This document shows positions 1 through 5,996 of a DNA stretch of 6,171 bases, piece by piece. The stretch lies in contig JAHJCS010000010.1 in the NCBI GenBank assembly GCA_018812465.1, forward strand, positions 1 to 6,171. The letters are read 5' to 3'. Every line of letters begins with the position of its first letter. The stretch's first letter is position 1. The DNA comes from Nanobdellota archaeon (GTDB lineage Archaea; Nanobdellota; Nanobdellia; Woesearchaeales; UBA12501). The position numbers were made by a program, and so were the translations under genes. The notes beneath the pieces are model-generated. The model was not told the DNA's origin. It saw nothing but the letters and a program-made list of their open reading frames with translations, and did no database searches.

Positions 1-431
1 ATGCTTTGCTCAAAGCGCTGAAGGATGGTGTTGTTGATTGCATAACAACAGACCATGCTCCGCATCTTCTTGTTGAGAAATACAAGGAATTTGAGGAGTG
101 CGCAAATGGTATTGTCGGACTTGAGACATCAGTTCCTCTTGTCATGGACAGGCTTGTGCACAAGAAGATAATCACCATGGATCAGATGGTCAGGATGATG
201 AGCCTCAATCCAGCAAGGATACTTAAGCTGAACAAAGGCACACTTAGCATAGGAGCTGATGCTGACATAACAATAATAGACCCCAAGCTTGAGCAGCAGG
301 TTGACAGGTACAAGTTTGAGTCAAAAGGCAAGAACACACCATTCCATGGCTGGAGCCTCAAAGGATGGCCTGTCATGACCATTGTCGCAGGGAAGATTGT
401 GTGCAACAACGGAAATATTTATAAAAACTGA
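1..431 (+). CDS. pyrC: Dihydroorotase, C-terminal part (5' end outside the window)
   Basis: Dihydroorotase is the zinc amidohydrolase that interconverts N-carbamoyl-aspartate and dihydroorotate, the third step of de novo pyrimidine synthesis, in the cytoplasm. The frame is open from base 3 and ends at TGA 429-431, leaving about 142 residues. The motif TTDHAPH (about 48-65) is the amidohydrolase signature with the catalytic Asp (codon 51-53). It is followed by GIVGLETSVPL, then NPARI, GADADITIID and SKGKNTPFHGW, all in the order expected for class I dihydroorotases. The metal-binding N-terminal half lies upstream, so a TTG at 6-8 is internal and not a start. The gene heads a tight run with pyrE and pyrF, which independently supports the call. 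Identity is very secure; only the length of the whole protein is unknown. Confidence 0.95.
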   Translation, partial: ALLKALKDGVVDCITTDHAPHLLVEKYKEFEECANGIVGLETSVPLVMDRLVHKKIITMDQMVRMMSLNPARILKLNKGTLSIGADADITIIDPKLEQQVDRYKFESKGKNTPFHGWSLKGWPVMTIVAGKIVCNNGNIYKN

Positions 432-447
432 GGTCTGAAAGGTCTTT

Positions 448-756
448 ATGGGGGAAGGATATCTAAGAAGAGGCCAGTACTTTGAGCAGGTAGTGGATGG
501 TTTTATCAAGATAGGGTTTCTTTATGAGCTTGAAGGAGATATTGTGCAGGCCTTCAAGGCATACTACACAGCTGATAGCATCAGGCCAACTGAACAGTCC
601 CAGATCTCTCTAAAAAGAGTGCAAGAGAAGATGGCTCAAGAGATGAAGCTGTCTCTAGAGGGCATTGCAGATATCTTTCCTTTGCCTAAAGCCTATTCTG
701 CCTCTGTTCATCATAATGATAAAGGACCAGTGATCTCAAGAGGTGATAAACTTTGA
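448..756 (+). CDS. Small single-TPR protein inside the pyr operon, function unknown
   Basis: A 102-residue protein of no family I can name. Residues about 16-49 fit one tetratricopeptide repeat well: with Gly23 as TPR position 8, the canonical positions 11, 15, 20, 24, 27 and 32 are Tyr26, Gly30, Ala35, Tyr39, Ala42 and Pro47. A charged helix follows (about 50-70, SLKRVQEKMAQEMK) and then a low-complexity tail. There is no signal peptide or membrane segment. TPRs bind proteins, so an adaptor role is possible, but one repeat plus a capping helix is not a full solenoid. The ATG lies 16 bases after the pyrC stop, with AAAGGT (438-443) just before it and GAGGT (430-434) further up. Its own stop overlaps the pyrE start by one base and its last codons carry the pyrE Shine-Dalgarno. 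Co-transcription with pyrC and pyrE is well supported; a role in pyrimidine synthesis is only inferred. Confidence 0.75.
   Translation: MGEGYLRRGQYFEQVVDGFIKIGFLYELEGDIVQAFKAYYTADSIRPTEQSQISLKRVQEKMAQEMKLSLEGIADIFPLPKAYSASVHHNDKGPVISRGDKL
740..747 (+). promoter_or_regulatory. Strong Shine-Dalgarno site of pyrE
   Basis: GAGGTGAT is fully complementary to the conserved archaeal 16S rRNA 3' end. It lies within the last codons of the TPR gene, eight bases before ATG 756. It favours ATG 756 over the in-frame TTG at 753 as the pyrE start. Confidence 0.75.
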
Positions 757-1433
757 TGGCAAACAAGTTTGACCAGAGCAGATATGATAGTTTCCTTCTT
801 AAAAATAATGTTGTTGGCCTAAAAAAAGAGCCTATAAAGCTCAAGTCAGGCCGTGAATCATACTGGTATGCAAACTGCAGAGTTCTTTCTGACACTTACA
901 GCCTTCTCAGCACAACAGCACAGTTTGTTGTTGACAAGATAAAAGAGCTTGGTCTTGATTATGATTATATCTATGGAACTCCTGACGGAGCTACAAAGCT
1001 AGGCATAATGGTGAACATGCTTCTTGGAAAAGACAATCCTGGACTTAAGATGGTTGTTGGAAGAAAGAAGCCAAAAGAGCATGGTGATGCAAGGGACAGG
1101 TATTTTGTTGGGCCAGTTGAGAAAGGCGACAAAGTGATAGTTCTTGAGGATGTGACCTCAACAGGAGGCTCAGTGATAGAGCATCTGAATGCTCTTAAGG
1201 ATGCTGGTGTTGAGATAATCGCTATGATGTCATTGTTCAACAGGCTTGAGAAACGGGAAGATGGCCTGAGCGTAGAAGAGTTCATAAAAAAAGAATTTAA
1301 CATACCCTATTACTGGCTGAGCGATGGAGCAAGGATACTTCCTATTGCCATAAATCAGTCAGGATTTGATGATGAGATAATCAGGAAAGCACTTGAGAAT
1401 ATCAACAAGTATCTTATTGAGCCAATAAAATGA
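756..1433 (+). CDS. pyrE: Orotate phosphoribosyltransferase
   Basis: Transfers the phosphoribosyl group of PRPP to orotate, giving OMP and pyrophosphate (step five of UMP synthesis). The product is 225 residues. KLKSGRESYW (about 28-37) matches the orotate/PRPP-contacting LKSGR motif. The Arg/Lys-rich stretch RKKPKEHG (about 103-110) is the mobile catalytic loop. VIVLEDVTSTGGSV (about 127-140) is the type I phosphoribosyltransferase PRPP-binding loop, with the acidic pair Glu131-Asp132. After the PRPP loop comes a C-terminal part of about 85 residues, making the protein somewhat longer than many archaeal PyrE proteins of around 170-210. The start is ATG 756, which overlaps the preceding TGA by one base (TGATG) and has a strong ribosome site at 740-747; a TTG one codon earlier is possible but poorer. 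PyrF, the next enzyme, begins 10 bases after the stop. Confidence 0.95.
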   Translation: MANKFDQSRYDSFLLKNNVVGLKKEPIKLKSGRESYWYANCRVLSDTYSLLSTTAQFVVDKIKELGLDYDYIYGTPDGATKLGIMVNMLLGKDNPGLKMVVGRKKPKEHGDARDRYFVGPVEKGDKVIVLEDVTSTGGSVIEHLNALKDAGVEIIAMMSLFNRLEKREDGLSVEEFIKKEFNIPYYWLSDGARILPIAINQSGFDDEIIRKALENINKYLIEPIK

Positions 1434-1438
1434 TGAGG
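1431..1438 (+). promoter_or_regulatory. Shine-Dalgarno site of pyrF overlapping the pyrE stop
   Basis: TGATGAGG includes the pyrE stop codon TGA and ends five bases before the pyrF ATG at 1444. This arrangement lets terminating ribosomes reinitiate on pyrF, consistent with coupled translation of PyrE and PyrF. Confidence 0.55.
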
Positions 1439-1443
1439 CAATC

Positions 1444-2289
1444 ATGAACTTTACAGAAAGACTAGCAAAAGCAGCAGAAGAGAATAACAGCATAGTCTGC
1501 GCTGGATTTGATCCTGATATTGAGAAGATTCCAATCAAAGGAGAGCCTGGTGTCGTGATTCCAAAGTTCTTTTCTGCTCTGCTTGATGCTTTTGAGGGAG
1601 AGGATGCAAAGCCTGGTGTCATAAAGCCTAATTCTGCATTCTATGAGCAGTATGGGATTGAGGGATGGCAGGCAATGAAGAAAGTGATTGATGACTGCAA
1701 GAAAAGAGGATACCTTGTAATCCTTGATGCAAAGAGGGCTGATATCGGCAATACCTCAAAGGCTTATGCTAATTCTGTATATAATTTCCTTGATGTTGAT
1801 GCGCTTACTGTCGCTCCTTACATGGGCTCAGATTCTGTCGGTCCATTTCTTGAGTTCCATGACAAAGGAAAAGGAGCTTACATCCTCACCAGGACATCAA
1901 ACAAAGGAGCAGTTGACATGCAGGATCTTGTGGTGAATGGAAAGCCTCTTTACATGGAGACTGCAAAGAAGATTGTTGAATGGCACAAAGAAGGCACAGG
2001 TGCAGTTGTAGGAGCAACTTACCCTGGAGAGCTTGAGAAGCTTTCAAGGTTCTTTGTTGAGCCAGGAAAGAAAGTTCCATTGCTCATTCCAGGTGTAGGG
2101 GCGCAAGGAGGCAGTGCAACAGATGTTGTGAAAGCTCTAAAGGCCAGTGGTAATGAATTAAATATTCACAGGATTAATTCATCAAGAGGACTTATCTATG
2201 CTTATCAAAAAGAGGGAACAGATGATTTTGCAGGAGCAGCTGCAAAGGTTGTCAAGAACATGAACAAAGAGATAGGAAAGGTGATATGA
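1444..2289 (+). CDS. pyrF: Orotidine 5'-phosphate decarboxylase, long (type 2) subfamily
   Basis: Decarboxylates OMP to UMP, the last step of the pathway, using a TIM-barrel fold. The product is 281 residues. AGFDPD (about 20-25) carries the first substrate-binding Asp. KPNSAFYEQYG (about 61-71) follows. LDAKRADIGNT (about 94-104) contains the catalytic DxKxxD set Asp95, Lys97 and Asp100. LLIPGVGAQGG (213-223) is the phosphate-side loop, and the late Arg248 in NSSRG matches the phosphate-binding Arg. Length and motif spacing fit the long subfamily known mainly from bacteria such as Mycobacterium, not the compact enzyme of about 210-230 residues usual in archaea. It follows pyrE by 10 bases with an obvious Shine-Dalgarno, and its stop overlaps the next gene by four bases. 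Assignment is very secure. Confidence 0.95.
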   Translation: MNFTERLAKAAEENNSIVCAGFDPDIEKIPIKGEPGVVIPKFFSALLDAFEGEDAKPGVIKPNSAFYEQYGIEGWQAMKKVIDDCKKRGYLVILDAKRADIGNTSKAYANSVYNFLDVDALTVAPYMGSDSVGPFLEFHDKGKGAYILTRTSNKGAVDMQDLVVNGKPLYMETAKKIVEWHKEGTGAVVGATYPGELEKLSRFFVEPGKKVPLLIPGVGAQGGSATDVVKALKASGNELNIHRINSSRGLIYAYQKEGTDDFAGAAAKVVKNMNKEIGKVI

Positions 2290-2708
2290 TGTATACCCCA
2301 AACACAGCAGAATACCCTCTAAGTCCTGGTGGAGGATTCTTTACAATAACATCAACAAAGGAAATAGGTTTCTATCCAGTAAATGTAGAATCTCCTCATG
2401 ATTACCTAAGAGAGGTAGAATCAGTCAGAAAGCAGATAATGGGTCTTGATGGTGTTGAGTCTGTCAGGCCTGCTGAAGTAACCTATGACAGTCAAGGATT
2501 CCCTAGATTTCATCTTTCATTAGAGAGACATGGCCGGCCTGTAGATATGAAATACTTTAGGAATGTGATAACAGGTCAATGGTGGCTTGAAGCCTCAAGC
2601 AAAGATCAGGCTATTGGATTGGAGGTTCTGACATCAAATATCCTCTCAGGGATTATAAAACCAAGAATACAAGAACTGAAAGACAAGGCCAAGGCAACCA
2701 TGCATTAA
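2286..2708 (+). CDS. Conserved-looking hypothetical protein coupled to pyrF
   Basis: A 140-residue protein I do not recognise. There is no signal peptide, membrane segment or cysteine cluster. The N-terminal third looks beta-rich (GGGFFTITSTKEIGFYPV). A region at about 41-75 reads as a helix followed by a short loop and strand (EVESVRKQIMGLDGVESVRP). The last 35 residues look like one long helix ending in a basic tail. A Trp-Trp pair (98-99, GQWWLEA) sits between strand-like segments. ATG 2286 overlaps the pyrF stop in an ATGA junction, and AGGTGAT (2279-2285) abuts it; the adjacent ATG at 2289 is equally possible and has a better spacing from that ribosome site. It is the last gene of the operon, since a new promoter follows. 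The tight coupling suggests a real protein, but no role can be assigned. Confidence 0.7.
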   Translation: MMYTPNTAEYPLSPGGGFFTITSTKEIGFYPVNVESPHDYLREVESVRKQIMGLDGVESVRPAEVTYDSQGFPRFHLSLERHGRPVDMKYFRNVITGQWWLEASSKDQAIGLEVLTSNILSGIIKPRIQELKDKAKATMH

Positions 2709-2731
2709 TGATGTTTTTCATCAGTAAACTA

Positions 2732-2739
2732 TTTATATT
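2732..2739 (+). promoter_or_regulatory. TATA box for a leaderless DUF362 mRNA
   Basis: TTTATATT resembles the archaeal TATA consensus and is centred about 25 bases before ATG 2761, with an A-rich stretch upstream (AGTAAAC) as a possible BRE. No Shine-Dalgarno precedes the ATG, so transcription probably starts at or next to the start codon. This makes the gene independent of the pyr operon. Confidence 0.55.
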
Positions 2740-2760
2740 CTCATTCTTTATTGTTTCATT

Positions 2761-3618
2761 ATGTCCTTATTCACAAGAAAAGAAAGAGAGCTTGTAGGCA
2801 TAGTAAAACCTGGTTCTGACCTTAACAAACCTGTCAAGAAGTATGTCAAGAAAGCTGTTGACCTCATAGGAGGTTTTGGAAAGCTTGTGGAGAAAGGCGA
2901 CACTATTGTGGTCAAGCCTAACTTCAATACTGATGATGCTTATCCTGGCTCAAGTGATCCTGACTTTGTGAAGGCTGTAATTGAGCTGCTTTATGAGGCT
3001 GGCGCAGGCAAGGTCATACTTGCAGAGGATTCTTATTTCAGGGTTAGCACAAGGAAGAATCTTGAGAACACAGGCATGCTGAGAAAGGCTCTTGAAGCAG
3101 GCGCTGAAGTCATTGTGCTAAGAGAGGGCAAGTGGGTGACTGTTGATGTTGATGGAAAGTACATGAAACAATTCCATGTAGGAGAGATATTCACTAAAGA
3201 GAAGAAGATTGTCTATCTTCCATGCATAAAAACCCATTTTCTGGGAAAGTTCACAATGAGCCTGAAGCTTCCGATGGGTCTGATAAGGTATGATGACAGG
3301 ATAAAGATGCATCTGCGCGCACTGAACAGGAAGATAGCTGACCTGAACATAGCTGTGAGGCCCAGCCTGATAATCATGGATGGAAGAAAATGCTTCATAA
3401 CCAGAGGTCCAAGGACAGGTGAAGTGAGAGAGCCTGGGCTTATACTTGTTTCAGGAGACCAGATTGCGATTGATATTGAGGCAATAAAAGTAATACAAAG
3501 CTTTGAAGGCAATAATCTTGCAGGAGTGAGTCCCTGGAGTTTTGACCAGATAAGATGGGCTATGGTCAATAAAATTGGTGTGGGCTCTGAGAAAGAATAT
3601 TATATATTGAAAGGATAA
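2761..3618 (+). CDS. DUF362-family protein without ferredoxin domain
   Basis: A 285-residue member of the DUF362 family (PF04015), whose biochemical role is not settled. Family landmarks appear in order: VVKPNF (50-55), an AGAGKVILAEDS segment (about 80-91), LPCIKTHFLGKFTMSLK (153-169) followed by LPMG, then IIMDG and GPRTGEV (about 204-222), and a segment (LILVSGDQIAIDIEAI) matching the family's S-D-P-hA-hD motif. Many DUF362 proteins carry a C-terminal 4Fe-4S ferredoxin module; this one has no CxxCxxC cluster and only a few scattered cysteines, so it is the stand-alone form. No signal peptide or membrane helix is seen. ATG 2761 is preceded by a TATA box at leaderless distance rather than a Shine-Dalgarno. 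The gene lies 52 bases after the pyr operon and 79 bases before the methyltransferase-kinase gene. Neighbours give no clear clue to its substrate. Confidence 0.85.
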   Translation: MSLFTRKERELVGIVKPGSDLNKPVKKYVKKAVDLIGGFGKLVEKGDTIVVKPNFNTDDAYPGSSDPDFVKAVIELLYEAGAGKVILAEDSYFRVSTRKNLENTGMLRKALEAGAEVIVLREGKWVTVDVDGKYMKQFHVGEIFTKEKKIVYLPCIKTHFLGKFTMSLKLPMGLIRYDDRIKMHLRALNRKIADLNIAVRPSLIIMDGRKCFITRGPRTGEVREPGLILVSGDQIAIDIEAIKVIQSFEGNNLAGVSPWSFDQIRWAMVNKIGVGSEKEYYILKG

Positions 3619-3667
3619 CCTCTATCTGTTTACTTTGGTTCTGCAACTCTAGAATATGACCAACAGC

Positions 3668-3675
3668 TTTAAAAA
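3668..3675 (+). promoter_or_regulatory. TATA box deciding the start of the methyltransferase-kinase gene
   Basis: TTTAAAAA lies about 26 bases before ATG 3698, as expected for a leaderless archaeal transcript. It is downstream of the earlier in-frame ATG at 3656, so if this is the promoter the mRNA would not contain that codon. Confidence 0.45.
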
Positions 3676-3697
3676 AAGCAGTCAAAACCTTCTATCC

Positions 3698-4870
3698 ATG
3701 ATATATGAACCAAGAGAGGACTCTTATCTGCTTGCAAAACATGTTGCAAAACATGCTTTCGGAAGGGTCCTTGATGTAGGCACTGGCTCTGGCATCCAGG
3801 CTGTGACAGCTGCAAAAAAGAAGCAGGTAAAATCTGTACTTGGAGTAGATATACAGAAGGCTGTTATTGAGCATTGCACTAGTAAGGTTGTAGGTCAGTC
3901 CAGAAAACTGAGATTTAAGCAAAGCAATCTTTTTGAGAATGTCAAGGGAAAGTTTGACACAATAATATTCAACCCCCCATACCTTCCAGAGGATGTCAAG
4001 CTCAAGGACATAACCCTTGATGGGGGAAAGAAAGGATACGAGACACTTGAGAGATTCTTTGATTCAGTCAATGAACATCTCAGTCCTGACGGAATAATAC
4101 TTGTGCTCTTCTCTTCTCTCACAAACAAGGCAAAGGTTGAGGGCTTTATCAGCAATAATCTGCTTGAAGCAGAAGAGATTGGAAAACAGAATCTTTTCAT
4201 GGAACAACTTTATGTTTATACTGCAAAGAAGTCAGACTTCCTAAAGAAGCTTGAGGCAAAAGGCCTAAATAACCTAAGAAGGCTCACAAAAGGCCATCGT
4301 GGACTGATATTCACAGGCTTGATTGGAAAGAAGAAGGTCGCTGTCAAGATGCAGAGGAAGGATATTGGAGCAACAGGAACAGTTGATAGAGAGTCCCGAG
4401 TGCTGAAGATACTGAATGAACACAAGATCGGACCCAAGATATTGTTCTCTGGCAAGGATTTCTTTGCCTATGAGTTTGTTGAAGGCGTTTTCATTCCTGA
4501 ATTCTTGGAGAAAGCAGGCAAAAAAGACATGATCAGGGTTCTTAGGGATGTTTTCATGCAGTGTTACAAGCTTGACAGGCTTGGAATGAATAAAGAAGAG
4601 ATGCACCATCCCTACAAGCATATTGTAGTAAGCAAGGGAAAACAAAAGAAGGCTACTCTGCTTGATTTTGAGAGATGCAAGAAAACAATAAAGCCCCACA
4701 ATGTGACTCAGTTTGTGCAGTATATAACCAGCGGAAAGTTTGGGAATATAGTAAGTGGAAAGATAAATCTTGATAATGAGAATCTTAGAGAACTTGCAAA
4801 AATGTATAAAGAGAATATCAAACTGAAGAATCTTAATAATATATTTAACTCTATAAAATGGTCTTTTTAA
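3698..4870 (+). CDS. Fusion: HemK/Mtq2-like glutamine methyltransferase plus COG2112-like protein kinase
   Basis: A 390-residue two-domain protein. Residues 1-178 form a class I SAM methyltransferase: YEPREDSYLL (3-12) is typical of the archaeal/eukaryotic Mtq2 branch, VLDVGTGSG (24-32) binds SAM, Asp51 ends strand two, and NPPY (92-95) is the catalytic motif of glutamine N5-methyltransferases acting on the GGQ loop of release factors. Residues about 195-390 resemble the archaeal predicted Ser/Thr kinase COG2112: GHRGLIF (199-205), VAVK with ATP-binding Lys217, Glu232, the hinge-like YEFVEG (258-263), NKEEMHHPYKH (298-308) and the metal-binding DFERC (323-327), DFE replacing DFG, then NVTQF. 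There is no stop or linker repeat between the halves. I chose ATG 3698 because family members begin at this point and a TATA box lies 26 bases before it; ATG 3656 would add 14 residues of non-family sequence. The domain calls are secure; the joint function is unknown. Confidence 0.88.
   Translation: MIYEPREDSYLLAKHVAKHAFGRVLDVGTGSGIQAVTAAKKKQVKSVLGVDIQKAVIEHCTSKVVGQSRKLRFKQSNLFENVKGKFDTIIFNPPYLPEDVKLKDITLDGGKKGYETLERFFDSVNEHLSPDGIILVLFSSLTNKAKVEGFISNNLLEAEEIGKQNLFMEQLYVYTAKKSDFLKKLEAKGLNNLRRLTKGHRGLIFTGLIGKKKVAVKMQRKDIGATGTVDRESRVLKILNEHKIGPKILFSGKDFFAYEFVEGVFIPEFLEKAGKKDMIRVLRDVFMQCYKLDRLGMNKEEMHHPYKHIVVSKGKQKKATLLDFERCKKTIKPHNVTQFVQYITSGKFGNIVSGKINLDNENLRELAKMYKENIKLKNLNNIFNSIKWSF
4852..4858 (+). 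promoter_or_regulatory. Possible TATA box for the candidate structured RNA
   Basis: TATAAAA occurs in the last codons of the methyltransferase-kinase gene. A start site 25-26 bases from its centre would fall at about 4880, just before the first helix of the candidate RNA at 4884. A chance match in A+T-rich coding DNA is possible. Confidence 0.3.
4864..4868 (+). terminator. T-run at the end of the methyltransferase-kinase gene
   Basis: Five consecutive T residues overlap the TAA stop and are followed by an A/T-rich stretch. Archaeal RNA polymerase can terminate at such runs without a hairpin. The run is short, so the call is tentative. Confidence 0.3.
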
Positions 4871-4880
4871 TAATAATTCC

Positions 4881-5032
4881 TGGCTCGGCCTGTTCTTGCA
4901 ACAAATCAGACCTGGCCGAGTGAGGCCTCTTGTCCAGTAATAATTACCTGCAAGGACAGGCAAACCTCACCTTTCCCATATCTGATGTTTTATCTATGGG
5001 GGAAAGGTTAGGAATATTTAGCACTAACTTTT
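4881..5032 (+). ncRNA. Candidate structured RNA between convergent genes
   Basis: Four mutually compatible helices can be drawn. A: 4884-4890 with 4914-4920, seven perfect G+C-rich pairs. C: 4921-4925 with 4965-4969, starting at the very next base. B, inside C: 4929-4935 with 4954-4960, seven pairs including one U-G. D: 4970-4980 with 4995-5007, eleven pairs with a two-base bulge, again directly adjoining C. The U-G pair in B would be A-C on the other strand, which slightly favours + strand transcription. A TATA box lies at 4852-4858. At the far end, 5007-5011 pairs with 5024-5028 and is followed by TTTT. No tRNA, SRP RNA, RNase P or box C/D pattern is recognisable. It could instead be the 3' untranslated region of the preceding gene. 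No open frame here looks like a gene. Confidence 0.35.
5007..5032 (+). terminator. Hairpin plus T-run
   Basis: GTTAG (5007-5011) and CTAAC (5024-5028) form a five-pair stem with a 12-base loop, followed at once by TTTT (5029-5032). It could end the candidate RNA or read-through transcripts from the methyltransferase-kinase gene. Both stem and T-run are short. Confidence 0.3.
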
Positions 5033-5096
5033 AATCATTCTTCAAGTGCCTAAATCATCAGAAAAGGCGAGTAAGATTAAGCACATTAATGTTTAA

Positions 5097-5125
5097 GATC
5101 AGGAGCAGAAAGCATTCTCCTAATC
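5097..5125 (-). terminator. Inverted repeat downstream of the PurD-like gene
   Basis: AGGAG (5101-5105) pairs with CTCCT (5117-5121), extended by GAT/ATC beyond one mismatch. It begins 16 bases after the stop of the minus-strand gene. No long T-run follows on the minus strand, so its role in termination is uncertain. Confidence 0.25.
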
Positions 5126-5141
5126 TATAAATCAGAATTCA

Positions 5142-5996
5142 TCAACTCTCTCTCAAATATCCCCAGGACAACAATCTATCCACATCCTCAAACCATCTCT
5201 CTCCAATATCATCTCTGTAATACATATGAGGTATCATGATCTGCTTTATTCTTGAATACACTTTCTGCTGTGTCTGCTTCATTGTCTGGCCTGTTCCGCA
5301 CACAATCAATGCAACACCTGACTTGCCGGTCACAACCCATTCACTATTGACCATCTTTACATCCTCAATATGCACACCTTCTGTAGGTTTCTTGAATATA
5401 ATGACAGAATCCTTTGACTGCACCATAAATGTCTCTTTGTCTGAGAATGGGAATGGAGGAACGACAATCCTCACTCCGATCTGGAATCCGCTTTTTATCT
5501 TAAGCTTGGCCTTTTCACCTTTTGCTAGTTCATAAAGGAAGTCACCTATTGGAGTGAGCATGCCTTCTTCCTGTATCTGTATTGCAGGATAGCCAAATCT
5601 TGCAGTGAACTCAAGAGGGTATATCCCATTGGCATTCACAATACAGTTTAGGTCTATATATCCCACATATCTCTCTTCAGCAAGCTTTGGTTCTAGTTTT
5701 TTTAGTGTTGAGTTGAATATTTTGTTAGGTCCGCTCCAGAACATTGATGTGCCCATCTCTCCTGTTGAAGGCCCAAGGTTTCCTGGATAGAGTTTCTTGT
5801 GCTCAAAGTTCACATTGATAGGATAGATAAACTCTTTGCCATTGAAGAAAGCTCCTACAGCAACTTCTACCCCCATGACTCTTTTTTGGAGCTGGAACTC
5901 AGGAATCTTCGCAGCCCATGCCTTGTTATAATCACTCAGTACCTGCAGGACATCCTTACCATCCTCTTCTTCACCCACGAACAAAAGCCTTTTCAT
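5142..5996 (-). CDS. GAR synthetase (PurD)-like ATP-grasp protein, main part after an in-frame TAG
   Basis: Resembles phosphoribosylamine-glycine ligase, the ATP-grasp enzyme of purine synthesis that joins glycine to phosphoribosylamine. In the 284 residues from ATG 5996, GVEVAVGAFFNG (42-53) matches the ATP-grasp EVS-type strand, LGPSTGEMG (74-82) matches the GPNTGGMG loop, and GYIDLNC with LEFTARFGYP (128-137) matches the segment that in classical PurD reads EFNxRFGDP. The Asn metal ligand is Thr131 here and the Asp is Tyr136, so the substrate may differ from that of PurD. The frame is open upstream past ATG 5996 to a TAG at 6002-6000, and beyond the TAG it continues with family-like sequence. 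ATG 5996 has no Shine-Dalgarno or clear TATA box and would omit the ATP-binding Lys, so it is probably not the natural start. The stop is TGA (5144-5142). The gene converges on the methyltransferase-kinase gene. Confidence 0.8.
   Translation of the reverse strand: MKRLLFVGEEEDGKDVLQVLSDYNKAWAAKIPEFQLQKRVMGVEVAVGAFFNGKEFIYPINVNFEHKKLYPGNLGPSTGEMGTSMFWSGPNKIFNSTLKKLEPKLAEERYVGYIDLNCIVNANGIYPLEFTARFGYPAIQIQEEGMLTPIGDFLYELAKGEKAKLKIKSGFQIGVRIVVPPFPFSDKETFMVQSKDSVIIFKKPTEGVHIEDVKMVNSEWVVTGKSGVALIVCGTGQTMKQTQQKVYSRIKQIMIPHMYYRDDIGERWFEDVDRLLSWGYLRES

Noticed and set aside
2709..2723. TGATG/CATCA hairpin with a T5 loop as terminator of the pyr operon
   Set aside because: Only five mostly weak pairs, and the T-run is in the loop rather than after the stem. 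The T5 itself might assist termination, but this is not strong enough to list.
3656..3697. Upstream ATG adding 14 residues to the methyltransferase-kinase protein
   Set aside because: The added residues are not part of the family's N-terminus, and the best TATA box (3668-3675) lies inside this stretch, pointing to ATG 3698.
4884..4920. tRNA with a seven-pair acceptor stem
   Set aside because: The seven pairs enclose only 23 bases, far too few for D, anticodon and T arms, and no T-loop motif is present on either strand.
4274..4963. A 229-residue open frame on the minus strand over the kinase half and spacer
   Set aside because: It lies almost wholly antisense to the well-supported methyltransferase-kinase gene, starts with TTG, shows no domain, and is rich in residues typical of shadow frames.
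5083..5092. Ten-base palindrome ACATTAATGT as an operator
   Set aside because: It lies downstream of both convergent genes, away from any recognised promoter, and A+T-rich palindromes of this length are expected by chance.
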